A DNA stretch of 64,000 nt from Hyphococcus sp. (GTDB lineage: Bacteria; Pseudomonadota; Alphaproteobacteria; Caulobacterales; Parvularculaceae): positions 62,001 through 126,000 of the forward strand of contig JABDJK010000080.1 of assembly GCA_013002535.1 (NCBI GenBank), in the 5' to 3' direction. The notes under the pieces were generated by a model. That model ran no database searches, was not told the DNA's origin, and saw only the letters and a list, made by a program, of their open reading frames with translations. This document shows, one piece after another, positions 1 through 7,138 of this stretch; position 1 is the first letter of the stretch; every line of letters begins with the position of its first letter. Made by a program: the position numbers and the translations under genes.

Positions 1-365
1 TAGGTGAAATTAAGGCGAGTCAAGAAGCAATCTCGACGGCGTTTTTGGCCCTATCGGATTACTATCGTGATCGAGGCGGTAAAGTTATTATAAGCGCCTC
101 GGCAAAGCGCGAGGGAAGCGAAATCGTTATCAACATTTGCGATAATCTAACTACGTTGTCCGAGGAAGATTTCCATTCCCAAACTACGCCCCTCATCGAA
201 ATCGACAGCTATCTGAACACGGCCGGCAGCGAGATGCCGATGGCGCTGCGCACCGTTGCCAGAGCAGTCCAGATCGCCAGCGGAGAATTTTCTCACCAAC
301 CGCTTGAAGCCGGAAACAAGTTTGAAATTCGGCTTTCGCTTGGAGCAGCTGAGCTCGCCGCATGA
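1..365 (+). CDS. C-terminal fragment of a HATPase/histidine-kinase-like protein
   Basis: The reading frame is already open at the window edge, so only the C-terminal ~120 residues are visible. The segment DRGGKVIISASAKREGSE followed by VINICDN, and the later ALRTVARAVQIASGEF ... FEIRLSL, follow the fold order of a histidine-kinase ATPase domain: an N-box-like helix, a beta strand, an acidic turn, then a long helix and a terminal strand. The usual DxGxG glycine box is not recognisable, so the domain may be degenerate, as in phosphotransferase proteins such as ChpT, or inactive. The first 300 bp lack any other candidate. Function beyond this fold resemblance is inference; an unrelated protein cannot be excluded. 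Confidence 0.4.
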   Translation, partial: GEIKASQEAISTAFLALSDYYRDRGGKVIISASAKREGSEIVINICDNLTTLSEEDFHSQTTPLIEIDSYLNTAGSEMPMALRTVARAVQIASGEFSHQPLEAGNKFEIRLSLGAAELAA

Positions 366-473
366 GGCTTGTTCCGGCGGCGGCCAAATATTACAAAAAA
401 CTAACTCCTCGCCCGTGAATGACAAAGCTTTAAAGTCTATGTTTTAAGTGAAATCGAGCTGTGTACGGATCGC

Positions 474-779
474 TTGAACGAAGCCGTGCTGATGGCTCCA
501 AAGGACCATCAGGGAAAGCCAGTTTTTTATACCATTCTCGGTCATGTCTCGCGTTCAGGGATGAGCCAGTGCATTTCCATCCATTATTTCGACACTCAGG
601 CGGGCGAGCTCCGCCAGCTTAACTATCCGAGCGCTGTAATCTTGGGATACAGCTTGGATGCCAAGCATGAAGCGATCCGAATTAACGGAGCCGGAATGGA
701 TATGGGGTTCGTCCTTATCTATGCGCTGGCGGAGAAGCTCTTGGGGGATGGATACGCGATTGAGCAGAAGTGGGTTTAG
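474..779 (+). CDS. Phage-type conserved hypothetical protein
   Basis: A protein of about 100 residues containing ILGHVSRSGMSQCISIHYFD near the N-terminus and INGAGMDMGFVLIYALAEKL near the C-terminus. This SRSGMS ... GxGMDMGF pairing is a recurring signature of a small protein family of unknown function found mainly in phages and mobile elements (recognised from memory, not searched). The start is uncertain: TTG at 474 or ATG at 492 in the same frame, neither with a clear ribosome binding site. It lies just upstream of the mobile mystery gene pair, which supports an accessory origin for this left end. No biochemical role can be assigned from sequence. Confidence 0.6.
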   Translation: MNEAVLMAPKDHQGKPVFYTILGHVSRSGMSQCISIHYFDTQAGELRQLNYPSAVILGYSLDAKHEAIRINGAGMDMGFVLIYALAEKLLGDGYAIEQKWV

Positions 780-865
780 GCCGCGCCGCATACGCCCGGA
801 TAACGAGGAATATTCGCTCACTTGCCTGAAATAAAAGCTTCACGGCGTTTCAACAGGATTCTTGC

Positions 866-980
866 GTCTACATATTTATGGACGAATTTTCTCATAAAGG
901 CCATAAAAATATGGACAAATGCGATAGTTAGTCTATATATAAGTAGACGGATAAGGCTTTGTGTCCATAAATATGTGGTC
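866..980 (+). promoter_or_regulatory. Array of four phased 18-bp palindromic operators before mmpA
   Basis: Four 18-bp imperfect palindromes: 866-883 GTCTACATATTTATGGAC, 899-916 GGCCATAAAAATATGGAC, 931-948 GTCTATATATAAGTAGAC, 963-980 GTCCATAAATATGTGGTC. They share the pattern GTCYAYAWAWWWRTRGAC. Start-to-start spacings are 33, 32 and 32 bp, close to three turns of B-DNA, so all sites face about the same side of the helix. The last ends three bases before the mmpA ATG at 984. The regular phasing and position suggest cooperative binding by the HTH protein MmpA or another regulator (inference). A promoter probably lies within the array, but no clear -35/-10 pair is separable from the AT-rich palindromes. 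Confidence 0.8.
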
Positions 981-983
981 GAT

Positions 984-1454
984 ATGAGTGTAAAAGAGAC
1001 AGTCAGAAGGCAAATTGCCAAGCAAATCGATAACGCTGCCAGCAGTGCAGCGAACACTACTTCCATGCCTTCAGAAGGCTGGATCGCGGCAATGCGCAAG
1101 GCGCTCGGTATGACGGGCGCGCAACTCGGGCGGCGCATGGGGCTATCCCGAAAGCGGATTTCACAAGTTGAAAAAGCCGAGATCGATGGCGGCGTCACCC
1201 TTCGCTCTATGCAAGACCTTGCTAGAGCAATGGACGCCAAATTTGTCTACGCGATCCTTCCGAAAGAAGGCGATGTCCAAAGCATTATTGAGCGCCAGGC
1301 CCGTAAAAAAGCCAAGGCGCTGGTCTCACGCGTCTCAACGCATATGGCGCTGGAAAAACAAGCGCTGGATGAGAAGCAGAACCAAGCTGAAATCAAACGG
1401 CTGGCCGATGAGCTTTTACGCGATCCCCCATCAGATTTTTGGGAGGAGGAATGA
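984..1454 (+). CDS. mmpA: Mobile mystery protein A, XRE-type DNA-binding protein
   Basis: A 156-residue protein. A Cro/C1-type helix-turn-helix spans about residues 32-88 (MRKALGMTGAQLGRRMGLS, RISQVEKAE), followed by FVYAILPKE and a charged helical tail rich in Gln, Glu and Lys. This layout matches the mobile mystery protein A family, which almost always precedes a Fic-domain partner. The frame stays open upstream to 822, but that stretch consists of the palindromic operator array and codes for implausible residues, so ATG 984 is the likelier start even without a good Shine-Dalgarno; the transcript may be nearly leaderless. It overlaps mmpB by 4 bp (ATGA), implying coupled translation. Likely role: repressor of its own operon (inference). 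Confidence 0.85.
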   Translation: MSVKETVRRQIAKQIDNAASSAANTTSMPSEGWIAAMRKALGMTGAQLGRRMGLSRKRISQVEKAEIDGGVTLRSMQDLARAMDAKFVYAILPKEGDVQSIIERQARKKAKALVSRVSTHMALEKQALDEKQNQAEIKRLADELLRDPPSDFWEEE

Positions 1455-2047
1455 GCGGCATTATAGGCGAACCGGATGGCGCAACGCCGCTCGATCCCGA
1501 CGACCTGGAAGGCCTGAAATTCAAGCACATCAAAACGCGCGGCGAGCTTGATGAACTTGAACAGGTCAATATCCAATCAGGCCTTCAATGGCTCTCAAGA
1601 ATCCGTATCAAAGATGTCTTGAGCGAAGAGTTCATCCGCACGCTGCACAAGAGGATGTTTGGGGATGTCTGGAGCTGGGCAGGTACATTTCGCTCAACCG
1701 AAAAGAATATCGGTATCGACCCCATTCAAATCGGGGAGCAACTCAGAATGCTCCTTGATGATGCGCGCTATTGGGCTGAGCATGAACCCTATCCACCGTT
1801 AGAAGCCGCCGCGCGGTTTCATCACCGGATCGTGCAAATCCACTGCTTCCCCAACGGCAATGGTCGGCATGCACGCATCGCGACTGACGCGTATTTGCAA
1901 GAGCGCTTTGCCCATCCGCCGATAGACTGGGCGGGCGGATTTGATCTGATGCAAAGCAATGAGCGCCGGGATGAATACATTGCCGCGCTCAGGGCGGCGG
2001 ATGCTGGCGATTACGAACCGCTTCTAAGCTTCGTTGGCGCGGATTGA
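1451..2047 (+). CDS. mmpB: Mobile mystery protein B, Fic-domain protein
   Basis: A 198-residue Fic/DOC-fold protein. The catalytic loop HCFPNGNGRHAR begins near residue 131: the general-base His, the GNGR phosphate-binding turn and the second Arg are present, with Asn where many family members have Asp/Glu. Fic enzymes usually transfer AMP or another phosphate-containing group to protein hydroxyls. The N-terminal segment ELEQVNI is typical of mobile mystery protein B. No clear [ST]xxxE[GN] inhibitory helix motif is seen here or in MmpA. The start ATG 1451 follows GGGAGGAGGA and overlaps mmpA by 4 bp. The pair resembles a toxin-regulator module, but its real function is not established. Confidence 0.88.
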   Translation: MSGIIGEPDGATPLDPDDLEGLKFKHIKTRGELDELEQVNIQSGLQWLSRIRIKDVLSEEFIRTLHKRMFGDVWSWAGTFRSTEKNIGIDPIQIGEQLRMLLDDARYWAEHEPYPPLEAAARFHHRIVQIHCFPNGNGRHARIATDAYLQERFAHPPIDWAGGFDLMQSNERRDEYIAALRAADAGDYEPLLSFVGAD

Positions 2048-2073
2048 TCAGTGCAAGTTTTTCAAAAAATTCA

Positions 2074-2110
2074 TGCATCAAAATGTGCATCATTTTGCGC
2101 ATCAACGCCG
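2074..2110. repeat. Three 12-bp direct repeats after mmpB
   Basis: GCATCA begins at 2075, 2087 and 2099, an exact 12-bp period (TGCATCAAAATG, TGCATCATTTTG, CGCATCAACGCC). Within it, AAAATG (2080-2085) and CATTTT (2091-2096) can pair around TGCAT. No T-run follows, so this is a poor intrinsic terminator. It may be a binding site or an element boundary (inference). Confidence 0.45.
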
Positions 2111-2133
2111 AGATTGGCGGTCTCTAAGTTGTT

Positions 2134-2160
2134 GATTTTCTGTGGGTTTTATAGAAAATC
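2134..2160. repeat. Inverted repeat abutting the tRNA-Gly 3' end
   Basis: GATTTTCT (2134-2141) and AGAAAATC (2153-2160) form a perfect 8-bp inverted repeat with an 11-nt loop. The repeat ends at the base next to the genomically encoded CCA of the minus-strand tRNA. Read on the minus strand it could be a 3' processing or weak termination hairpin, but it is followed by AACAAC rather than T residues. An integration-related site is the alternative. Confidence 0.4.
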
Positions 2161-2235
<75 letters not shown>

Positions 2236-2337
2236 GCTCCGATACCGGCAAGCTTGTCGCCCGCCAGTGAGCGACGCTATATGCACGAGCAAATCCGCCT
2301 TTGCAAGCGCCAATACACTCATTTTATGGGAGTTTTT

Positions 2338-2880
2338 ATGAGCGAAAACGAAATATCGCGGCCGCCGTCCCCGAAATCACGCGGCGACCTGCTCGAATGC
2401 TTAGATGAGTTCGGAATAAGCCACCGAACTGTTGACCATCAACCAGTATTTACCGTCGTCGAGAGCGCGAAGATAAAGGCCGACATGCCCGGAGGCCATT
2501 CCAAAAATTTGTTTTTGAAGGATAAAAAGGGCTCACTATTTTTGGCGGTTGCACACGCGGACACGAAGGTTGATCTCGTCGCCCTTGGCAAGATTATTGG
2601 CGCCAAGGGGCGCTTGTCTTTTGGAAATCCCGAATTGATGACCGCTACGTTGGGTGTTGAGCCAGGGTCCGTTACGCCGTTCGCGCTAATCAATGCGTCT
2701 CCGCAAGAATTGGCTTATGTCGTGATCGACCGCGCCATATTGGATTGTGACCCCGTTTGGTTCCACCCGCTCGAAAATTGCGCATCAACAGCGGTTTCGC
2801 CTGCTGACATGATTAAGTTTATAGAAAATTGCGGATTTACGCCTCTGATCCTTGATTTGGCTGATCCAACTGACGCTTGA
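2338..2880 (+). CDS. YbaK/ProX-type aminoacyl-tRNA deacylase
   Basis: A 180-residue YbaK/EbsC-fold protein of the prolyl-tRNA editing type (freestanding ProX/PrdX), which hydrolyses mischarged tRNA-Pro such as Ala-tRNA(Pro) in the cytosol. Recognisable segments are FGISHRTVDHQPVFTVVESA, GGHSKNLFLKDKKG, the conserved lysines and glycines around KGRLSFGNPELM, VEPGSVTPFALIN and the late WFHPLENCAST. ATG 2338 is chosen because GGGAG lies about 7 bp upstream; the frame extends to 2254 but that part is not family-like and overlaps the promoter region of the divergent tRNA. It stands alone, 58 bp before the thioredoxin gene. Confidence 0.85.
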   Translation: MSENEISRPPSPKSRGDLLECLDEFGISHRTVDHQPVFTVVESAKIKADMPGGHSKNLFLKDKKGSLFLAVAHADTKVDLVALGKIIGAKGRLSFGNPELMTATLGVEPGSVTPFALINASPQELAYVVIDRAILDCDPVWFHPLENCASTAVSPADMIKFIENCGFTPLILDLADPTDA

Positions 2881-2938
2881 CAGGTTGCGTTTCTGCTCGC
2901 GCGAACGCATCTAGAATACTTAAGCAATGGAGATAGAG

Positions 2939-3862
2939 ATGAGCTCGTTAATCGGGGCCAATGAGCCAAAAGCGGAATCGTTGGTAAAAGACGCAACCAT
3001 CGATAGCTTCGAAGCCGATGTCATCAAAGAATCCATGGTTCGTCCGGTTATTGTGGATTTCTGGGCCGACTGGTGCGGCCCATGCAAACAGTTGGCGCCG
3101 GCGCTTGAGAAGGCGGTTGCAGACGCAAATGGCGCAGTTTTACTTGTAAAAGTTGATATCGACAAAAACCAAATGCTGGCGTCACAACTGCGCATTCAGT
3201 CAATTCCAACGGTGTATGCATTCCACCAAGGCCGTCCGATTGACGGCTTTCAGGGCGCTCTGCCTGAGAGCGAAATAAAGGCCTTTGTCGATCGAGTAAT
3301 GGCGGCGGCAGGCGGGTCACCCAGCGAAGGCGACGATCCGAATGAAGACTATCTAAGCGCCGGCGAGGCCGCCTTCGAGGAAAGCGATTTTGCGGCGGCG
3401 GCGCAACTCTTTGGGCAGGTTGCACAAGCAGATCCGACGAATATCAAAGCACTCGCAGGATTGGCGCGCTGTTATGTTGGTTTGCAGGATTTTCAACAAG
3501 CCAAGCAGGTTTTGGAAACGATACCGGCGGATCAGCAAGAAGACCCCACTCTTCAGAGTATAAAAGCCGCCATAGCATTGGCGGAAAGCAACCCAACTTC
3601 AGGCGATCTGGCAAGCCTTGAGGCAAAAGTCGCCGCCGAACCGGAAAGCCTCGATGCCAAGTTCGATTTTGCCGGCGCGCTTCTGGCGGCCGGCTCAATG
3701 GAAAATGCGGTCGATCAGCTTTTAACAATTATTGAGACAGACCGTGAATGGAATGAAGACGCTGCGCGTAAAAAACTGCTCACTGTTTTTGATGCGTTAG
3801 GCGCGGGCAATCCGTTGACATTACGCGCGCGGCGGCGACTCTCGTCCATTTTGTTTTCATAA
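2939..3862 (+). CDS. cnoX: Thioredoxin-TPR co-chaperone, CnoX/YbbN family
   Basis: A 307-residue protein: an N-terminal thioredoxin domain with the active site WCGPC at residues 45-49 and cis-Pro in SIPTVYAF, then four TPR-like helix pairs from about residue 125 (DYLSAGEAAFEESDFAAAAQ, IKALAGLARCYVGLQDFQQA). This is the CnoX/YbbN architecture, a holdase that protects proteins from oxidation and passes them to GroEL. Unlike the E. coli protein (SxxC), a full redox-active CxxC is kept, as in other alphaproteobacteria. ATG 2939 is preferred over ATG 2927 because GGAG lies 6 bp upstream. The Lon-N gene follows 25 bp downstream, a common pairing. Confidence 0.88.
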   Translation: MSSLIGANEPKAESLVKDATIDSFEADVIKESMVRPVIVDFWADWCGPCKQLAPALEKAVADANGAVLLVKVDIDKNQMLASQLRIQSIPTVYAFHQGRPIDGFQGALPESEIKAFVDRVMAAAGGSPSEGDDPNEDYLSAGEAAFEESDFAAAAQLFGQVAQADPTNIKALAGLARCYVGLQDFQQAKQVLETIPADQQEDPTLQSIKAAIALAESNPTSGDLASLEAKVAAEPESLDAKFDFAGALLAAGSMENAVDQLLTIIETDREWNEDAARKKLLTVFDALGAGNPLTLRARRRLSSILFS

Positions 3863-3887
3863 ATAAACGGAGTTTCGAAGCCAAGCG

Positions 3888-4547
3888 ATGCCCACTCCGC
3901 ACGCAACTCGTCATCCAATTCAAGATATTCCGACGTGCCCAATCTTTCCGCTGGCAGGGGCCATATTGTTGCCTGGCGCACAATTGCCGTTAAATATTTT
4001 CGAGCCACGCTATTTGCAGATGGTGGATGATGCGCTTGCAGATGCAAGAATAATTGGAATGATACAGCCATCGGCCATAGGTCCGGAGACCGAACCCATT
4101 TCGCTTTTTAATGTTGGATGCGCCGGACGCATCACCACATTCAGCGAAACGAGCGACGGACGGTATCAAATCGTACTTTCAGGCTTGCATCGCTTTTCAA
4201 TTCGCGACGAAATTTACAGTGAGTTACCTTATCGGACAATACAGGCGGACTGGCTCGCATTTAGCGTCGATTCGCAAACTGACAATTCCGGGGAAGCTGT
4301 GGAACGGGACGCATTTTTGGACGCGGTGGGTGAATACCTTCATTCTGCCGGTCTTCATGCGGACGAAGATACGGTATCGAATGCCTCGATCGCATCGCTG
4401 ACCGCGTCGCTTACGATGGGAGCGCCATTTTCGCCCAGCGAAAAACAGGCGTTGTTGGAGGCAAAGACGATTGCCGATCGAGCATCATGTCTAATGGCGC
4501 TTATGAAAATGTCCGGTGATGATGACCCAGAGCATCCTATACAATAA
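3888..4547 (+). CDS. Lon N-terminal-domain protein (LON substrate-binding domain)
   Basis: A 219-residue protein consisting only of the LON N-terminal (PUA-like) domain: CPIFPLAGAILLPGAQLPLN followed by IFEPRYLQMVDDAL is the family signature, and GCAGRITTFSETSDGRYQIV and LSGLHRF complete the barrel. No AAA+ ATPase or Ser-Lys protease domain follows, so it is not Lon protease. Stand-alone LON-N proteins are widespread in alphaproteobacteria, and their role is uncertain, probably in substrate recognition. It follows the CnoX-like gene and precedes the Trm112-like gene, a recurrent order. Confidence 0.85.
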   Translation: MPTPHATRHPIQDIPTCPIFPLAGAILLPGAQLPLNIFEPRYLQMVDDALADARIIGMIQPSAIGPETEPISLFNVGCAGRITTFSETSDGRYQIVLSGLHRFSIRDEIYSELPYRTIQADWLAFSVDSQTDNSGEAVERDAFLDAVGEYLHSAGLHADEDTVSNASIASLTASLTMGAPFSPSEKQALLEAKTIADRASCLMALMKMSGDDDPEHPIQ

Positions 4548-4583
4548 ATTATCAATAATTCCGCTGCCAGAAATCAAAGCTTT

Positions 4584-4799
4584 ATGACCACCTCAAAAAC
4601 CGAACCTGAAATTGATCGAAAATTGCTCGAACTGCTTGTCTGTCCGCAGTCAAAGTCAAAACTGCACTACGACAAAGAAAAACAGGAATTGCTTAGTAAA
4701 CGCGCCAAACTTGCTTATCCAATCCGGGATGGTGTGCCAATTATGCTCACGGACGAAGCCCGAAACATCAGTGATGACGAACTCGCAAAGCTCAAATAG
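4584..4799 (+). CDS. Trm112-family protein (UPF0434/YcaR)
   Basis: A 71-residue protein with [19 protein letters not shown] and [17 protein letters not shown], the signature of the bacterial Trm112/YcaR family. In eukaryotes and archaea Trm112 activates methyltransferases; the bacterial single-domain version has no firmly established partner. Only one cysteine of the usual zinc-knuckle set remains (LVCPQS), which is common in this bacterial group. It lies 36 bp downstream of the LON-N gene and is probably co-transcribed. Confidence 0.85.
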   Translation: MTTSKTEPEIDRKLLELLVCPQSKSKLHYDKEKQELLSKRAKLAYPIRDGVPIMLTDEARNISDDELAKLK

Positions 4800-4876
4800 C
4801 GCTCATTTGGCGTGCTCTCGGGGCTGGCGAAGACAATCGCATTTGGTGTAAAACGGTCGGTCAAAAAAGGAATTCC

Positions 4877-6340
4877 ATGCCGACACCCCCCCCCGTAGAT
4901 GCGCCAGCTCACGACCTAGTTTATTGCGATTCACCAGAAGCCGCCGTTGAGCGCCTAATTTATCTTTATGATGAGGCGCATTCGAAACTTCAGGCGCGTT
5001 TTGAGCAATTTATGGAGGGGGATTATGCGCCCGACGATGGGTATGCACCGGCCTATCCATATTTGTGCGCCAGCGTGCCGGCGGAAGCCGCCCCGCAAAC
5101 CTCAAAGCTCGCCTTGGGGCGCGTTGCTTCGGCTAGCATTCATGGCGCCTCGATAACGCAGCCACGGCTGTTTGAGCATTATTTTCGCGGGCAGATTGCA
5201 AGAATTATTGATCGGTTCTCGGCAAAAATTTTTGTTGGAAAATCCTTCACGCCAATCCCGCTTTCGTTCGCGATCGAAAAAGCGACTGCGGCGTTAAGCC
5301 AGGAGAGACGGAACGAACTTCAATATCATTTTCATACGCCAAACCTTGTTGCGACGAACGATGATATTGTAGACGGCCAATTTGTATTGAAACGCTCCGG
5401 CCCATTGCCGTTATCGCTATTCTCCGCAGAAAGGGTCGATTATTCGCTGCACCGTATTCAGCATTATACGGCCACTAAGCCAGACAGCTTTCAAGACTTT
5501 ATTCTGTTCACTAATTATCAGCGGTATGTTGATGAGTTCGTTGAGTACAGTTTGAAGGAAGTGGAGGCCGGTCGGGCTGCGTCATTGATAGAGCCTGGAG
5601 ATGTCGTTTCTACAAAAGGAAAAGCGGGGCAAAGAGGATCGGCGCGTTCACCGCAAATGCCCGCATATCATCTAACGCAGCCTGGCCATCAGGGGATAAC
5701 GCTCGTCAATATTGGCGTGGGCCCCTCTAACGCAAAGACAATAACTGATCATCTCGCCGTCCTGCGCCCGCAAGTTTGGCTTATGATCGGCCATTGCGGT
5801 GGGTTACGGCGAACGCAGCGGCTCGGAGATTATGTGCTGGCGCATGCATATTTACGCGAAGACAACGTTTTGGATGATGTTTTGCCGCCGTCAGTTCCAT
5901 TGCCGACGCTCGCCGAAGTGCAGTTGGCGATGACTAAGTCAGTTTCCGAAGTTTGCGACATCGACGAAGTAAAACTGAAAGAACACTTACGTACAGGCAC
6001 CGTCGTAACGACGGACGACCGAAACTGGGAATTGAGATTTGAACGCAACGCCGTTCGCTTGAACAAGGCGCGCGCGATAGCGATTGATATGGAGTCAGCG
6101 ACAATCGCGGCAAATGGATATCGGTATCGGGTCCCTTACGGCACGTTGTTGTGTGTTTCAGACCGACCGCTCCACGGCGAAGTTAAATTGCCGGGTATGG
6201 CAGATGCTTTCTATCAGGAACGGGTTAGCCAACACCTCGAGATTGGTGTGCGTGCAATCGAGATCCTGAGAGCCGATGCAAAACGCGGCGCCCTTCATTC
6301 CCGAAAATTACGAAGTTTCGACGAGCCGTTTATGCGCTGA
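4877..6340 (+). CDS. amn: AMP nucleosidase
   Basis: A 487-residue enzyme cleaving AMP to adenine and ribose 5-phosphate in purine salvage. The N-terminal AMP-nucleosidase domain (about residues 15-190) is followed by a nucleoside-phosphorylase-like catalytic domain with LMIGHCGGLRRTQRLGDYV, VVTTDDRNWEL, IAIDMESATIAANGYRYRVP and LLCVSDRPLHGE. The length equals that of the E. coli enzyme. AAAGGA lies 5 bp before ATG 4877. It converges with the glutaminyl cyclase gene 18 bp downstream; the palindrome TCTGGGCCCAGA lies between them, without a T-run. Confidence 0.92.
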   Translation: MPTPPPVDAPAHDLVYCDSPEAAVERLIYLYDEAHSKLQARFEQFMEGDYAPDDGYAPAYPYLCASVPAEAAPQTSKLALGRVASASIHGASITQPRLFEHYFRGQIARIIDRFSAKIFVGKSFTPIPLSFAIEKATAALSQERRNELQYHFHTPNLVATNDDIVDGQFVLKRSGPLPLSLFSAERVDYSLHRIQHYTATKPDSFQDFILFTNYQRYVDEFVEYSLKEVEAGRAASLIEPGDVVSTKGKAGQRGSARSPQMPAYHLTQPGHQGITLVNIGVGPSNAKTITDHLAVLRPQVWLMIGHCGGLRRTQRLGDYVLAHAYLREDNVLDDVLPPSVPLPTLAEVQLAMTKSVSEVCDIDEVKLKEHLRTGTVVTTDDRNWELRFERNAVRLNKARAIAIDMESATIAANGYRYRVPYGTLLCVSDRPLHGEVKLPGMADAFYQERVSQHLEIGVRAIEILRADAKRGALHSRKLRSFDEPFMR

Positions 6341-6358
6341 ATTGTTCTGGGCCCAGAG

Positions 6359-7138
6359 CTAGTTCAGCCGCGGCGTTAACTCAATTTCGTAAATCCAAGG
6401 CCAATTTTTTCCCGTAACGAAAAGTCTTTCGCTTTCCGCGTCGTAGGCTATGCCATTCAGGACGTCGGTTTCACCCTTCACGTAATCCTCATCAGGCAAT
6501 ATGCCCCGCATATCAATCACGCCGGTCACCTTTCCAGATGCGGGGTCTATGCGTACGATAGCATTCGTCTGATAGACGTTGGCGTAAACTTCGCCATCGA
6601 TCCATTCTAGCTCATTTAGAGCGGATACTGGACGATCGCGAAGTGTGACATCGACCGATCCCAAGATGTCAAACGTTTCTGGGTCGATGAACTTCAAAAT
6701 TGAAGAGCCGTCGCTCATCACCAGATGTTCGCCATTGCTGGTCAAACCCCAGCCCTCTCCGAAATATTGAAAACTTCGTTTCTGCTTCAGAGAGGATGGG
6801 TCGAACACCATTCCGTATTGTTCGCGCCAACTTAAAACGTAAATTTCTCCATTGTGAATTACCGAGCCTTCGCCAAATATTTGGTCCGGTAATTCCTGCT
6901 CCGCCGCGACTGCGCCCGTAGTAATTTTGATCCGCCGTAATTTTGACTGTCCGTATTGGCCTGTCGTTTCGAAAAGATCGCCGCTGTAGAAAAACAGCCC
7001 TTGTGTATAGGCATCTGTACTGTGCGGAATTTTTGAAATGACCTTGTATTCATAATAGACCGGTGCGGTGTCCGCCCGAACCGGCTCCGCCATTCCTGCA
7101 AGGATAAAAAAGAAAATTGAAACAAAAACCATAGTCAC
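6359..7138 (-). CDS. Glutaminyl-peptide cyclotransferase (bacterial beta-propeller type)
   Basis: A ~259-residue secreted protein of the glutamine cyclotransferase family (five-bladed propeller), which converts N-terminal Gln of proteins to pyroglutamate. An N-terminal signal peptide (VFVSIFFFILAGMAEPVRA) is followed by PHSTDAYTQGLFFYSGDLFE, GEGWGLTSNGEHLVMSDGS, ELEWIDGEVYANVYQTNAIV and LNGIAYDAESERLFVTGKNW, all family hallmarks. The GTG at 7138 overlaps the stop of the acyltransferase gene (GTGA), implying coupled translation; ATG 7132 is an alternative. Its tie to a ceramide-synthase-like gene is unexpected. The enzyme assignment is firm; a role in lipid metabolism is not supported by sequence. 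Confidence 0.88.
   Translation of the reverse strand: MTMVFVSIFFFILAGMAEPVRADTAPVYYEYKVISKIPHSTDAYTQGLFFYSGDLFETTGQYGQSKLRRIKITTGAVAAEQELPDQIFGEGSVIHNGEIYVLSWREQYGMVFDPSSLKQKRSFQYFGEGWGLTSNGEHLVMSDGSSILKFIDPETFDILGSVDVTLRDRPVSALNELEWIDGEVYANVYQTNAIVRIDPASGKVTGVIDMRGILPDEDYVKGETDVLNGIAYDAESERLFVTGKNWPWIYEIELTPRLN

Noticed and set aside
822-983. N-terminal extension of mmpA from 822
   Set aside because: This stretch consists largely of the four palindromic operators and codes for a run of Ile/Lys/Arg/Trp residues foreign to the family; ATG 984 matches the family start.
6343-6358. Palindrome TCTGGGCCCAGA between amn and the glutaminyl cyclase gene as a terminator
   Set aside because: It has no loop space and no T-run on either strand; too short to call.
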